64,000 nt of DNA, taken from the NCBI RefSeq assembly GCF_038595055.1, contig NZ_CP152002.1:1408501-1472500 (forward strand). Reading direction: 5' to 3'. Shown here in pieces: positions 35,034-43,747 of this stretch (the first letter of the stretch is position 1; every line of letters begins with the position of its first letter). The DNA comes from Paenibacillus sp. FSL R7-0345. Lineage in GTDB: Bacteria > Bacillota > Bacilli > Paenibacillales > Paenibacillaceae. The position numbers were made by a program, and so were the translations under genes. The notes beneath the pieces are model-generated. The model saw only the letters and a list, made by a program, of their open reading frames with translations, had not been told where the DNA came from and did no database searches.

Positions 35034-36002
35034 CTATGGCAAATAAGAGCGCAGTACAGTGGAATGTCCTTCAATACCATAGGCGCCGAGCGTAGACGGC
35101 AGCAGGTAGCATTCCCCTGCGGCATAAGGCTGGGAGCCGCCTTCCCAAGTGAGATGGCCGCTGCCTTCGCAGATGACCAGAATGGTGAAGCTATCCGGGG
35201 TTGTAGCGAGATTCCATTCGCCGTTTACAATCCCTTTTTCAACGATAAAGTAAGGGGAGGAGGCAATCTGCAGCCATTCTCCGGCTACGGCACTGTCTGT
35301 TTTCATAGAAGTGGCGCCAGCGCCCGCATAGGCGGTAACATTCAGCGAGTCCTCAATATGCAGCTCACGCGGCTTGCCGTCAAGGCCCGGGCGGTCGTAG
35401 TCGTAAATGCGGTATGTAGTATCTGAGTTCTGCTGGATCTCGGCTACAACGACTCCCGCACAAAGGGCATGTACAGTACCGGCAGGAATGTAAAAAGCAT
35501 CTCCTGCGGAAACCGTGATTTCCTGCATGGTATCCATTACGGTGCCGTTTTCCAGCGCAGCCTTCAGGCTCTCGCGGGTGACATTTTCCTTCAGGCCGTA
35601 GATGATTTTGGCACCGGGATTGGCATCGAGCACATACCACATTTCTGTTTTGCCCAGTTCGCCCTTCGGCAATCCTTCGTAATCATCAGTAGGGTGTACC
35701 TGTACTGACAAGTTGTCGTTGCAGTCAAGCAGCTTGATCAGCAGCGGAAAACGGGTGCCGTCTTCTGTAATGCCTTTGCTGCCGAACCATTCCTTGCCGA
35801 ATTGTTCGCGGATCTGATCGAGGCCTTGTCCGGCCAATTCGCCGTTAATAACCGAGGAAACACCGTTCGGATGGTCAGCGATCATCCAGCCTTCCCCGAT
35901 ATGGCCTTCCGGCAGCTCGAGGCCAAATTTCTCCAGGGCACGGCCGCCCCACACGCGTTCTTTAAACTCCGGCTGAAACTTGAGTGGATATGGTTTTGTC
36001 AT
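35034..36002 (-). CDS. manA: Mannose-6-phosphate isomerase, class I
   Basis: A 322-residue zinc-dependent isomerase interconverting mannose 6-phosphate and fructose 6-phosphate, feeding GDP-mannose or glycolysis. Two cupin modules are present. The metal site is visible in LSVQVHPTDDY and GKTEMWYVLD, with further ligands in PAGTVHALC. The start motif FKERVWGGRAL is typical of Bacillus-type short ManA. GGAGAGGAAG lies upstream of the ATG. Its transcript would continue into the direct-repeat region before the hydrolase gene. Confidence 0.92.
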   Translation of the reverse strand: MTKPYPLKFQPEFKERVWGGRALEKFGLELPEGHIGEGWMIADHPNGVSSVINGELAGQGLDQIREQFGKEWFGSKGITEDGTRFPLLIKLLDCNDNLSVQVHPTDDYEGLPKGELGKTEMWYVLDANPGAKIIYGLKENVTRESLKAALENGTVMDTMQEITVSAGDAFYIPAGTVHALCAGVVVAEIQQNSDTTYRIYDYDRPGLDGKPRELHIEDSLNVTAYAGAGATSMKTDSAVAGEWLQIASSPYFIVEKGIVNGEWNLATTPDSFTILVICEGSGHLTWEGGSQPYAAGECYLLPSTLGAYGIEGHSTVLRSYLP

Positions 36003-36037
36003 TACAGTAACTTCCTCTCCGTTTGGTTTTTACGTGT

Positions 36038-36430
36038 CTATTTACTGCGTGTGGACTCAAAGAACTCCAGCTTCTCTCCATCCGGCCCGTCAAAAAAGAA
36101 ATAGCGGCTGCCGTTCCCCAGCGTGTTGATATCCGTTAGTCCGGACAGCTGCAGCGCGGCAATCCGGCTGTGCTCAGACTCAATGCCGGTGACGGTAAAG
36201 GCGACATGGCTGACCTTGCCTTCGTCCGGCAGCCCGGTCCATACCCGTTCGATCAGCTCGATCTCTACACTGGCCTGGCCCGGAAAGCTCAGGAAGGCGA
36301 GGCGCAAACCGTCGCCAGGCTTACCGATAATATCCTGCAGGGAGAGGCCGATTACTTCCTGGTAAAATGCAAGGGACTGCTCGAGCTGTGCTACCTTAAT
36401 GCCGATGTGCTCCATTTTGCTTACTGCCAT
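36038..36430 (-). CDS. VOC family protein, methylmalonyl-CoA epimerase/glyoxalase-like
   Basis: A 130-residue vicinal-oxygen-chelate protein. It starts MAVSKMEHIGIKVAQLEQSLAFYQ (the His is a likely metal ligand) and ends FFDGPDGEKLEFFE (terminal Glu ligand). The HIGI...FY and HVAFTV spacing resembles lactoylglutathione lyase and methylmalonyl-CoA epimerase groups. The frame extends upstream, but ATG 36430 follows AAGGAG and was chosen. It overlaps the end of mnmM by about 35 bases and is cotranscribed with it. The substrate is not deducible. Confidence 0.85.
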   Translation of the reverse strand: MAVSKMEHIGIKVAQLEQSLAFYQEVIGLSLQDIIGKPGDGLRLAFLSFPGQASVEIELIERVWTGLPDEGKVSHVAFTVTGIESEHSRIAALQLSGLTDINTLGNGSRYFFFDGPDGEKLEFFESTRSK

Positions 36431-37037
36431 CCTGGATTTCAGCTCCTTTTTTCTTCTCAACTGCAATGACATACGGGGCGGCCGCACGCTGCAGCTGGCG
36501 GTAAATGATGCTCTGCGCAAGGCGCTGGGGCAGGCCCGCGGCCCAGGCCTCCACAGCGGCGGCTTCGCGGTCGCCGCCGTCGTGGCCGGGGTAGAGCACG
36601 GCTGTAATGATGCCGCCCGGACGCAGCAGCGTCAGGGCGGCATCCAGCGCAGCCAGCGTGCTCGCGGTCTCGGTGATGATGGTCTTATCGGCATCGCCTG
36701 CCGGCAGATAGCCGAGATTGAACATCACCGCCGAGACCTTTCCGTGCCACTGCGTCGGCACGGCTTCAACCATCGCTGCGTGGCTGCGCGCAAGCAGCGT
36801 TACGGGAGCAAGCGCAGCCGGCGCTTCCTCCCGGGCCAGCCGCAGGCGCTCCTCCGCAAGCGCAAGCGCCGCAGGCTGGATGTCAAACCCGTACACCCCG
36901 CCGCGCAGCCCCGCGCATCTCGCGAGAAACAGCGTATCCGCACCGGTGCCCACGGTGGCGTCAATAGCCAGTCCGCCGGAAGCCAGGCGCTCCGCCGTTA
37001 ATTTGTGGGCAAAGCTGAGCACGGACAGGAAGCCCAT
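36396..37037 (-). CDS. mnmM: tRNA methyltransferase MnmM/YtqB, class I SAM-dependent
   Basis: A 213-residue Rossmann-fold methyltransferase. The SAM-binding motif is DATVGTGADTLFLA (from D26) and the substrate-side motif is NLGYLPAGD, characteristic of the YtqB family. Members in B. subtilis and S. aureus convert nm5(s2)U to mnm5(s2)U at position 34 of tRNA. The start ATG overlaps the ytqA stop by one base (TGATG), so the two are translationally coupled, as in B. subtilis. The C-terminal end is Lys-rich and runs into the VOC gene. Confidence 0.88.
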   Translation of the reverse strand: MGFLSVLSFAHKLTAERLASGGLAIDATVGTGADTLFLARCAGLRGGVYGFDIQPAALALAEERLRLAREEAPAALAPVTLLARSHAAMVEAVPTQWHGKVSAVMFNLGYLPAGDADKTIITETASTLAALDAALTLLRPGGIITAVLYPGHDGGDREAAAVEAWAAGLPQRLAQSIIYRQLQRAAAPYVIAVEKKKGAEIQDGSKQNGAHRH

Positions 37038-37990
37038 CAGCTCTTCCTCCAGTACTTACCCTGCCAGCTGTCGCGTGCAACCAGCTCGGCATCGATTGCA
37101 TTCAGCACTTCCCACTTCTTCAGGCTCCAGAGCGGCCCGATCAGGGCTTCGCGCGGTGCATCCCCCGTAAGGCGATGGACAATCATCTCCGGCGGCAGCA
37201 GCTCCAATGAGTCAACGATCAGCTTGACGTACTCGTCCTGCTCCATGAACCGCAGCAGGCCGGCTTCGTACTGCTTGACCATCGGGGTTTTGCGCATAAG
37301 ATGGAGCAGGTGGATCTTGATCCCCTGCACGTCCATCGCAGCTACGGCCGATACGGTCTCCAGCATCATTTCATGGGTTTCCTGAGGCAGCCCGTGAATG
37401 ATATGGGTGCAGACCCGGATGCCGTGGGCACGCAGCTTGGCGACAGCGTCGACATAGCACTGGGAATCATGCGCGCGGTTAATCAGATCGGAAGTGGAAT
37501 TATGAATCGTCTGCAGGCCCATCTCAATCCACAGGTAAGTCCGCTGGTTCAGCTCCGCCAGGTATTCGATAACATCATCCGGCAGGCAGTCAGGCCGTGT
37601 GGCAATGGATAATCCCACTACGCCAGGCTGCTGCAAAATAACCTCATAGTATTCCCGCAGCTCCTCTACCGGAGCATACGTATTGGTGTAGGCCTGGAAA
37701 TAGCCGATATATTTGGCGTTCGGCCACTTCAGATGCTGGCGGTCGCGCACCTTATTGAACTGGGTAACGAGATCGTCGCGGCGGCTGCCGGCGAAATCAC
37801 CGGAGCCTCTGGCGCTGCAGAAGGTGCAGCCTCCTTTGGCAATTGAGCCGTCACGGTTCGGACAGGTGAAGCCGGCGTCAAGCATAACCTTGAACACTTT
37901 GGTATCCATAGTTCCGCGCATTTCGTAGTTCCATGTATGGAACCGTTTATCTCCCCACATCAGCGGAGTGGAGGTCTGTAAAAGACTCAC
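37037..37990 (-). CDS. ytqA: TIGR01212 family radical SAM protein (YtqA)
   Basis: A 317-residue radical SAM enzyme of the Elp3-like subgroup, with cluster ligands C43, C55 and C58 (C-x11-C-x2-C in FTCPNRDGSIAKGGCTFC). Family members are uncharacterised, but conserved adjacency to mnmM/ytqB suggests a tRNA link (inference). The start is GTG 37990, which follows GGGAAGGAGCTTTACC; no better ATG exists. A possible minus-strand promoter has TACAAT at 38137-38132 and TTACGC at 38160-38155 with a 17-base spacer. Confidence 0.88.
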   Translation of the reverse strand: MSLLQTSTPLMWGDKRFHTWNYEMRGTMDTKVFKVMLDAGFTCPNRDGSIAKGGCTFCSARGSGDFAGSRRDDLVTQFNKVRDRQHLKWPNAKYIGYFQAYTNTYAPVEELREYYEVILQQPGVVGLSIATRPDCLPDDVIEYLAELNQRTYLWIEMGLQTIHNSTSDLINRAHDSQCYVDAVAKLRAHGIRVCTHIIHGLPQETHEMMLETVSAVAAMDVQGIKIHLLHLMRKTPMVKQYEAGLLRFMEQDEYVKLIVDSLELLPPEMIVHRLTGDAPREALIGPLWSLKKWEVLNAIDAELVARDSWQGKYWRKS

Positions 37991-38160
37991 GGTAAAGCTC
38001 CTTCCCTAAATATAAGAACGTTTATTTTGAGAGCCGGACACTATCTGCCAGGCCGGCATAATCCTTATATTTGTATCGTACAGGCGTATGATCTGTTTAA
38101 AGAAGTACAGCCATTTCTTTCTAACCCGTCTATTGTAACAAAATTCAGCGTCAAGCGTAA

Positions 38161-38214
38161 CATTGGCACCCGGAAAAAAGGTGAAAAATAGGCAGGGAAA
38201 ACCCGCTATTTTAC
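38161..38214. other. Part of the 350-base gap before the small gene, no gene seen
   Basis: The gap 37991-38342 holds the ytqA upstream region on the minus strand and the promoter of the small + strand gene. No other ORF with a ribosome-binding site was found. Confidence 0.4.
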
Positions 38215-38243
38215 TTGTTAATGCTTACACCATATGTTATATT
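38215..38243 (+). promoter_or_regulatory. Sigma-A type promoter
   Basis: TTGTTA (38215-38220), a 17-base spacer and TATATT (38238-38243), about 100 bases before the small frameshifted gene. Confidence 0.55.
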
Positions 38244-38342
38244 TAAATTGTAAATAAACCGATTACAGTAGCTGAAAAACTCCAATCTTGAATTCATACT
38301 TTCGTGTTGTCCCGCCCATACTAAACCTAAGAGGTGATCACG

Positions 38343-38572
38343 ATGAATTCTCAAACAGCTTATGCTGAAGGAAAAGGTTCGATTGATGTACAGCTGACCC
38401 CCGATGAGGCCCTGGCGCTTACCGGCGTTGAATTTAACGGAAATCATAAGATCAAGACCGAAGCACAGCGCAAGATCAGAAATGCTTTTGAGAAGAAATT
38501 TGATTTTGATTCGCCGGCAAGGTAGACTATGAACTGTTGAAAATGGACCCCAATTCCAAATACAACGAGTAA
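38343..38572 (+). pseudogene. Small hypothetical gene with an apparent 1-base frameshift
   Basis: ATG 38343 follows AAGAGGTGATC and opens a 60-codon frame (MNSQTAYAEGKGSID...) that ends at TAG 38523-38525. The overlapping -1 frame continues from about 38516 as GKVDYELLKMDPNSKYNE to TAA at 38570-38572. Adding one C to the GCCGGC at 38513-38518 would join them into a protein of about 76 residues. A good terminator follows the second stop, not the first. I do not recognise the family. The options are a recent inactivating deletion, a sequence error, or a real 60-residue product with a chance continuation. Confidence 0.6.
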
Positions 38573-38575
38573 CTG

Positions 38576-38634
38576 AAAAGGGATTCTCCCGCGGCGTCTT
38601 CCTGCCCTCCGGAGAATTCCTTTTTGCTGTTTTA
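38576..38634 (+). terminator. Intrinsic terminator
   Basis: AAAAGGGATTCTCC pairs with GGAGAATTCCTTTTT across a long loop, just after TAA 38572. Confidence 0.65.
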
Positions 38635-38719
38635 GGGTAAATCTCTTTACTTTTGCGGACAAGTTCGGCACAATGTTTCAAGTAGCAGTAATGTATAAGA
38701 GAATAAGCGGAGGAATACT

Positions 38720-39436
38720 ATGCGTTTACGCGGAAGAAAAGGAATACGTGAAAGCCTGGAAGAACAGACAGACCTGGTAGTTCTCGATCCACGCAGCCTT
38801 AAGGGACGCTGGTCGGAAGTGTTCGGCAACGACAACCCGATTCATGTGGAATTCGGGATGGGCAAAGGGCAGTTTATAAGCCAGATGAGCTTTAAATATC
38901 CCGGTATCAATTTTATCGGCGTTGATATGTATGATGAGCTGATCCGCCGTGCGGCGGAAAAGGCGAGACTGGTATGGGAGCCGGCGGGACATGAGACCCC
39001 GCCGAACCTGAAGGTGGCACTGGCGAACATCGACTATGCCGAGGAAGTGTTTGCACCGGGTGAGCTGGAGCGGATTTATCTGAACTTTAGTGATCCCTGG
39101 CCAAAAAGCAAGCATGCCCGCCGGCGCCTGACCCACCCGCGCTTCCTCGACAAATACCGCGGCCTGCTTAGCCCGCTCGGTGAAATTCATCTGAAGACGG
39201 ATTCGCGCAGCCTGTTCGAGTTCTCATTGAATGCTTTTGCCGATTTCGGCCTGCAGATGAAAAATATTTCGCTGGACCTGCATACAGAGGGCGTTATCAA
39301 CGAAGAGCATGTCATGACGGAATATGAGACAAAGTTCTATAACCGCGGCGTAAACATTCACCGCTGTGAGGCGATTGTCGGTGCAGAAGCGCTGGCGCGC
39401 TATCAGGCAACCCGCCTGGATAAATACCGGCTGTAA
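38720..39436 (+). CDS. trmB: tRNA (guanine-N7-)-methyltransferase
   Basis: A 238-residue TrmB enzyme, which methylates G46 of tRNA with SAM. The start MRLRGRKGIRESLEEQ is typical. The SAM-binding strand is HVEFGMGKGQF, and the family signature NFSDPWPKSKHARRRLTHPRFLDKY is complete. GGAGGAATACT precedes the ATG. Monocistronic, followed by a strong terminator. Confidence 0.95.
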   Translation: MRLRGRKGIRESLEEQTDLVVLDPRSLKGRWSEVFGNDNPIHVEFGMGKGQFISQMSFKYPGINFIGVDMYDELIRRAAEKARLVWEPAGHETPPNLKVALANIDYAEEVFAPGELERIYLNFSDPWPKSKHARRRLTHPRFLDKYRGLLSPLGEIHLKTDSRSLFEFSLNAFADFGLQMKNISLDLHTEGVINEEHVMTEYETKFYNRGVNIHRCEAIVGAEALARYQATRLDKYRL

Positions 39437-39470
39437 CAGCGGTTACGGCATCCATTAGACGGCAACAACA

Positions 39471-39508
39471 AAAAGGCAGTTACGGATTTCTCCGTAACTG
39501 CCTTTTTT
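39471..39508. terminator. Bidirectional intrinsic terminator
   Basis: AAAAGGCAGTTACGGA (39471-39486) pairs with TCCGTAACTGCCTTTTTT (39491-39508). It sits between trmB and the convergent GT28 gene. Confidence 0.93.
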
Positions 39509-39557
39509 GATACCTGTAAGTGTGTAGGGGGAGGCTGTTCCCTTGTTCTGGTCTGTC

Positions 39558-40673
39558 TTAATCCAGCATATCAATAATGCTCTGGGCGCTTTGCAGCGGA
39601 TGGAATTTAGCTATAGCCTCAAGATGGCTTTTCCGTTTGGCCTGCACATCATCGTAGTGGTAGAGCAGCCGCTCCATCCATTTGTCTACGACCTCCAGGG
39701 AGGAGATCGCTTCACCGAGGCCGGCTGAGGTAAAGTAACGGACGTTCTCCTCCTCCTGTCCCGGCAGCGGGTTGTGGAAAAGCATGGGAATGCCCTTGGC
39801 CAGGCCTTCGCTGCAGGTCATACCGCCCGGCTTGGTAACCAGCAGGTCAGAAATTTCCATCAGCTTGTCGACGTCGCGGGTGAAGCCAAGCAGTGAAATG
39901 TTCGGATGCCGGTATGCGGGATCAGCCTTCATGTCATTCAGCAGCTTCTCGTTTCTGCCGAGGCAAAAGACAATCTGCACCTTCTCCCGCCAGCCGGCCA
40001 GCGCCTCGTTGACCACGCCGTCGTTCATCATGCCCCAGCCGCCGCCCATGACCAGGACAGTCGGCAGGTCCTGGAGGCTGAACTGCTCCAGAATCTCCTG
40101 CCGTCCGGGATGCTCCCAGAAGCTCGGGTGCACCGGCATGCCGGTTACCTGGATTCTGGCGGAGGGAACGCTGCGCCGGCGCAGTTTGGCTTTGACCTCA
40201 GGGGTTGAGACCAGATAACGGTCCACCTCCGGACTGATCCAGCTGGCATGGGCGTCGTAATCGGTGATAACCGTGACCAGCGGCGCCTTGAAGCCCGGGT
40301 TCAGCCGTTTCAGGCGGGAGACAACAGCGCTCGGGATAAAGTGCGTGCAGATGATGATATCGGGCTTCAGCTGTCTCACAATATTCTGGGTATGTGTATA
40401 AAATATGCGGTGCAGGGCAAGTGTGGTAAGACGGTTAAATGATTTTTGGTGACGGTACACATACCCCATCAGCCGTGGCTGTGAGGTCACTGTCTTGCGG
40501 TAAGCCGATACAATTAGCGGAGCCATTTTGGGGTTCAGAAAATTCCCCAGCTCCAGTACCCTGGTTTGAATATGGGGCGATAGCTTGCGCAGGCTGCTAG
40601 ACAGCGCGTAAGCTGCCTGCGTATGTCCTGCGCCAAAACCTTCCGACAGCAACAATACTCTTTTTTTGCGCAA
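39558..40673 (-). CDS. GT28 family glycosyltransferase, UgtP/MGDG synthase-like
   Basis: A 371-residue GT-B enzyme. The N-terminal MGDG_synth_N domain has LLLSEGFGAGHTQAA. The C-terminal donor-binding domain has VLVMGGGWGMMNDG and LLVTKPGGMTCSEGLAKGIPML. Relatives transfer glucose or galactose from UDP-sugar to diacylglycerol, giving the membrane glycolipids that anchor lipoteichoic acid. The start is unclear. TTG 40673 lies 8 bases after AGGTGA, and GTG 40685 is the alternative. The gene follows a PAP2 phosphatase by 44 bases, and together they suggest a lipid-glycosylation unit. Confidence 0.88.
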   Translation of the reverse strand: MRKKRVLLLSEGFGAGHTQAAYALSSSLRKLSPHIQTRVLELGNFLNPKMAPLIVSAYRKTVTSQPRLMGYVYRHQKSFNRLTTLALHRIFYTHTQNIVRQLKPDIIICTHFIPSAVVSRLKRLNPGFKAPLVTVITDYDAHASWISPEVDRYLVSTPEVKAKLRRRSVPSARIQVTGMPVHPSFWEHPGRQEILEQFSLQDLPTVLVMGGGWGMMNDGVVNEALAGWREKVQIVFCLGRNEKLLNDMKADPAYRHPNISLLGFTRDVDKLMEISDLLVTKPGGMTCSEGLAKGIPMLFHNPLPGQEEENVRYFTSAGLGEAISSLEVVDKWMERLLYHYDDVQAKRKSHLEAIAKFHPLQSAQSIIDMLD

Positions 40674-40717
40674 TGTTTGATTCACCTGTTCCCAAATGGT
40701 TTTGCCGGGGGCGGGCT

Positions 40718-41245
40718 TCAGAACCACAGAGCAACTGTGCCTGCGGCAACGCCGCCGCCGATCACTGCACCTGCCATTACATCGGACGGATAGTGCAGCC
40801 CGAGATAAATCCGCGAGAAGCCGACAATGCACGCCAGCGGCAGCAGAACAACGGTAAGGGCCGGATAAGCCGCCATATAAGGAACCGTAGAGGCAAAGAT
40901 AGCTGTAGTATGGCCTGAAGGAAAAGAATGATCCTTAAGCGGATTGTGGAACGTATTGGTGCCCGGCAGCGCCAGATAAGGCCGCATGCGCGGGTACAGC
41001 TTTTTGGCGATTGCAACGGGCAGATGGCTGACCGCCAGTGCAGTGAGGGCCTGAAGGCCTGTCGTCCGAAGCGGCTGGGGAGCAAAGGCCCAGATGAGCA
41101 CATTGATACCGATAGCGCTTGTTGCGCCGCCCAGATGGGTAAGATAGAAGAGCCAGAAGTTCAGAAAAGGGTTATGCAGGCGGCCGTTGATCCATTGGAA
41201 AAGGCGGCGCTCCCAGAGTAGTAATTTCATGAATAAATGTCTCAT
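40718..41245 (-). CDS. PAP2 family membrane phosphatase
   Basis: A 175-residue protein with about five transmembrane helices and all three phosphatase motifs: KKLYPRMRP (motif 1), PSGHT (motif 2) and SRIYLGLHYPSD (motif 3). The family includes undecaprenyl-diphosphate and phosphatidate phosphatases. A diacylglycerol-producing phosphatidate phosphatase would fit the downstream diacylglycerol glycosyltransferase (inference). ATG 41245 follows GGAGGGACAAGAT. The open frame further upstream has no start signal. Confidence 0.9.
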   Translation of the reverse strand: MRHLFMKLLLWERRLFQWINGRLHNPFLNFWLFYLTHLGGATSAIGINVLIWAFAPQPLRTTGLQALTALAVSHLPVAIAKKLYPRMRPYLALPGTNTFHNPLKDHSFPSGHTTAIFASTVPYMAAYPALTVVLLPLACIVGFSRIYLGLHYPSDVMAGAVIGGGVAAGTVALWF

Positions 41246-41658
41246 ATCTTGTCCCTCCGATAGTCCGGCTGAGGATAGTTGGCACTTCTGCTGCCAATTA
41301 CGAATGTATACCCCGAAGCTGACTTTATCATACGTTTTATAGGTAGTCCATTTCAAGGAAAAGCTCTGGTGAAGCGCGGAAATTGTCAGTTTTGACTTGA
41401 GAACCCCTGACACCGTACAATGATTCAAGCGGACCGGACGCGTTTAAAAGGTAACAGAGAAAATGAGGAATCCGTCACACCGGAAAACCCTATAACATCT
41501 TTTAAACGGGATATAAATAAATGAACGCCTGGCCGCGGAAAAGGGTAAGCGCTTGTCTATTGTAAGGGATGCAACAAAAGGGTCAGCAACATCGTTTAAC
41601 ATGCCATAGACAGAAAAGAATGGCATATCAACAATGAAAAAGGGGGCATCAAAAGATC
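41246..41658. other. Intergenic region, no gene seen
   Basis: About 410 bases between the divergent PAP2 and GT2 genes. It should contain both promoters. No repeat, structured RNA or ORF with a ribosome-binding site was recognised. Confidence 0.4.
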
Positions 41659-42897
41659 ATGGCAGACGCTCTGTTTGTTACGCTCCAAGTGATCTTGGCA
41701 GCAATTGCAGTCTATCAGTTCACGTTTTCGCTGTTCGGACTGCACAGGAAGAAGAGAAAGGAACATTTTACACCGGAAAAGTCTTTTGCAGTTCTGGTAG
41801 CCGCGCACAATGAGGAAGAAGTGGTCGGCGCGCTGATGGAAAATTTGAAGCAGCTTAATTATCCCCGGGATCTGTACGATGTATTTGTCATCTGTGACAA
41901 CTGCACCGACGGGACGGCCAAGATCGTAAGGGAGCACGGTATGAACGCCTGTGTCCGCACGAATAACAATCTGCGGGGCAAGGGCTATGCCATTGAATGG
42001 ATGCTGAAGGAACTGTGGGCCATGCCGCGGCAGTATGACGCTGTAGTCATGTTCGACGCTGATAATCTGGCGCACACGGAATTCCTGATGGAGATGAATA
42101 ATGATCTCTGTTCAGGTGCCAAGGTCATTCAGGGGTACATTGACACCAAGAATCCGGAGGATTCCTGGATCACTGCAGCCTACGGTGTATCCTACTGGTA
42201 CATCAACCGCCTGTGGCAGCTTTCGCGTCACAATCTGCAGATGGCGAATTTCCTCGGCGGCACCGGAATGTGCTTTGAGACAGCCCTGCTGAAAGAAATG
42301 GGCTGGGGCGCTACCAGTCTGGTAGAGGACTTGGAATTCACGATGCGCAGTGCCTCCAAGGGCGTCTATCCGAAGTTTAACTATGATGCCAAGGTATTCG
42401 ATGAGAAGCCGCTGACCTTCAAGGCTTCCTCGAGACAGCGCCTGCGCTGGATGCAGGGACACTTTACGGTGGCCCGCCGCTATTTCTTCCCGCTGCTGTG
42501 GCAGAGTATCAAGGAACGCAGTTTAACCAAGTTTGACCTGGCCCTGTATGGAGCCAACGTCTACATTGTCCTGCTGACGTTTCTGATGACTGCGGTTATG
42601 TGGGTAGACACCGCACTGTTCGATGGTCCGAACATTGCTAATATTTATGGTCATCTGCCGATCTGGCTGAGCTATCTGGCGATCGGAGCGAATATTCTGA
42701 CCTTCCTTCTGGCCATGGCGCTGGAGAAGGTGAAGTTCAAGAAGGTATATCTGTATCTATTGGCCTTCCCGGTTTATCTGCTGTCGTGGTATCCGATCAC
42801 GTTCTACGCGTTCTTCACGCAGAACAACAAGCAGTGGAGCCACACAAAGCATACGCGGGTGGTCCGGCTTGAGGAAGTTCAGAGCAAGCAGGTATAA
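41659..42897 (+). CDS. Processive family 2 glycosyltransferase (membrane)
   Basis: A 412-residue membrane glycosyltransferase. An N-terminal helix (about 5-25) is followed by a cytosolic GT-A domain with VAAHNEEEVVG, VICDNCTDGT and VMFDADN, the acceptor-site ED in LVEDLEF, and QRLRWMQGH (about 260-268). Three C-terminal helices follow from about residue 290. QxxRW is the hallmark of processive polymerases such as cellulose, hyaluronan and PNAG synthases, so it may make an exopolysaccharide. AAAGGGGGC precedes the ATG. No c-di-GMP binding PilZ domain is fused or adjacent. Confidence 0.9.
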   Translation: MADALFVTLQVILAAIAVYQFTFSLFGLHRKKRKEHFTPEKSFAVLVAAHNEEEVVGALMENLKQLNYPRDLYDVFVICDNCTDGTAKIVREHGMNACVRTNNNLRGKGYAIEWMLKELWAMPRQYDAVVMFDADNLAHTEFLMEMNNDLCSGAKVIQGYIDTKNPEDSWITAAYGVSYWYINRLWQLSRHNLQMANFLGGTGMCFETALLKEMGWGATSLVEDLEFTMRSASKGVYPKFNYDAKVFDEKPLTFKASSRQRLRWMQGHFTVARRYFFPLLWQSIKERSLTKFDLALYGANVYIVLLTFLMTAVMWVDTALFDGPNIANIYGHLPIWLSYLAIGANILTFLLAMALEKVKFKKVYLYLLAFPVYLLSWYPITFYAFFTQNNKQWSHTKHTRVVRLEEVQSKQV

Positions 42898-42941
42898 TTT
42901 AATGCAAGGTTGAGGTTTATAAACTTCTATTTTCAAAAGTG

Positions 42942-42971
42942 TTGACAATGCTGTAAACAATGGTGTATAGT
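42942..42971 (+). promoter_or_regulatory. Sigma-A type promoter of infC-rpmI-rplT
   Basis: TTGACA (42942-42947), an 18-base spacer and TATAGT (42966-42971). Confidence 0.75.
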
Positions 42972-42979
42972 ATTCAAGT

Positions 42980-43130
42980 ATGCAAAACATAGGGATTGCA
43001 AGCAGAAGCACCGGCTTCTCACCTGACTGGCAATACGTCAGCTGGTTTTGATCTCAATGCTTTATGAATGTTATAATTCATGAACGTTGATCAAACACGG
43101 GGTGTCGGGAGTTACCGGCGCCCCTTTTTT
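42980..43130 (+). promoter_or_regulatory. L20-type leader with attenuator
   Basis: The transcript begins with a structured leader (AAGCAGAAGCACCGGCTTCTC and CTGACTGGCAATACGTCAG are successive hairpins). It ends in a terminator at 43099-43130: GGGGTGTCGG / CCGGCGCCCC followed by six T. In B. subtilis the infC operon is attenuated when free L20 binds such a leader. Position and layout fit; the fine structure was not modelled. Confidence 0.75.
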
Positions 43131-43177
43131 ATGGAGAACCACAACAAATTGTCAAATAGATCCGGAGGTGGAGCGTT

Positions 43178-43690
43178 ATCAGTAAGGAACATATGATCAA
43201 TGATGAAATTCGGGCCAGAGAGGTCCGGTTGGTTGGAGCGGAAGGTGAGCAAATCGGAATTACGCCGATCCGAGAGGCGCTGCAAATGGCGATTGATCTG
43301 AATTTGGATTTAGTCAACGTAGCTCCGCAGGCGAAACCGCCGGTATGCCGCATCATGGATTACGGCAAGTTCCGTTATGAAACACAGAAGAAAGAGAAGG
43401 AAGCGCGTAAGAATCAGAAGATCGTTGATCTTAAGGAAGTCTGGTTCCGTGCTAACATTGAAGAACATGATTATCAAACCAAGTTCCGCAATGTGATCAA
43501 ATTCCTGGGTGAAGGCGATAAAGTGAAGTGCTCCGTTCGTTTCCGCGGACGTGAGATTACCCACGCTAATATCGGCCAGAAAATTCTGGAACGCGTTAAG
43601 AACGAAGTGGTTGATATAGCTGTTGTGGAGCGCCAGCCTAAGCTGGAAGGACGCAGCATGATTATGATTCTGGCTCCTAAGCCCCAATAA
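43178..43690 (+). CDS. infC: Translation initiation factor IF-3
   Basis: A 170-residue IF-3, which keeps 30S subunits free and checks start codons. The N-terminal domain has INDEIRAREVRLVGAEGEQIGI, the linker is Lys/Glu-rich, and the C-terminal domain has VWFRANIEEHDYQTKFRNV. An ATG at 43193 exists, but GGAGG (43164-43168) lies 9 bases before ATC at 43178, and the extra residues ISKEH match the N-terminus of B. subtilis IF-3, which starts at ATT. The AUC start was chosen. Rare starts let IF-3 repress its own synthesis. First gene of infC-rpmI-rplT. Confidence 0.92.
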   Translation: MSKEHMINDEIRAREVRLVGAEGEQIGITPIREALQMAIDLNLDLVNVAPQAKPPVCRIMDYGKFRYETQKKEKEARKNQKIVDLKEVWFRANIEEHDYQTKFRNVIKFLGEGDKVKCSVRFRGREITHANIGQKILERVKNEVVDIAVVERQPKLEGRSMIMILAPKPQ

Positions 43691-43747
43691 ATTTGGAGTC
43701 ACTTGCACAGCAATTTGGCGCCGCATAATATTCAAGGAGGAAACACC

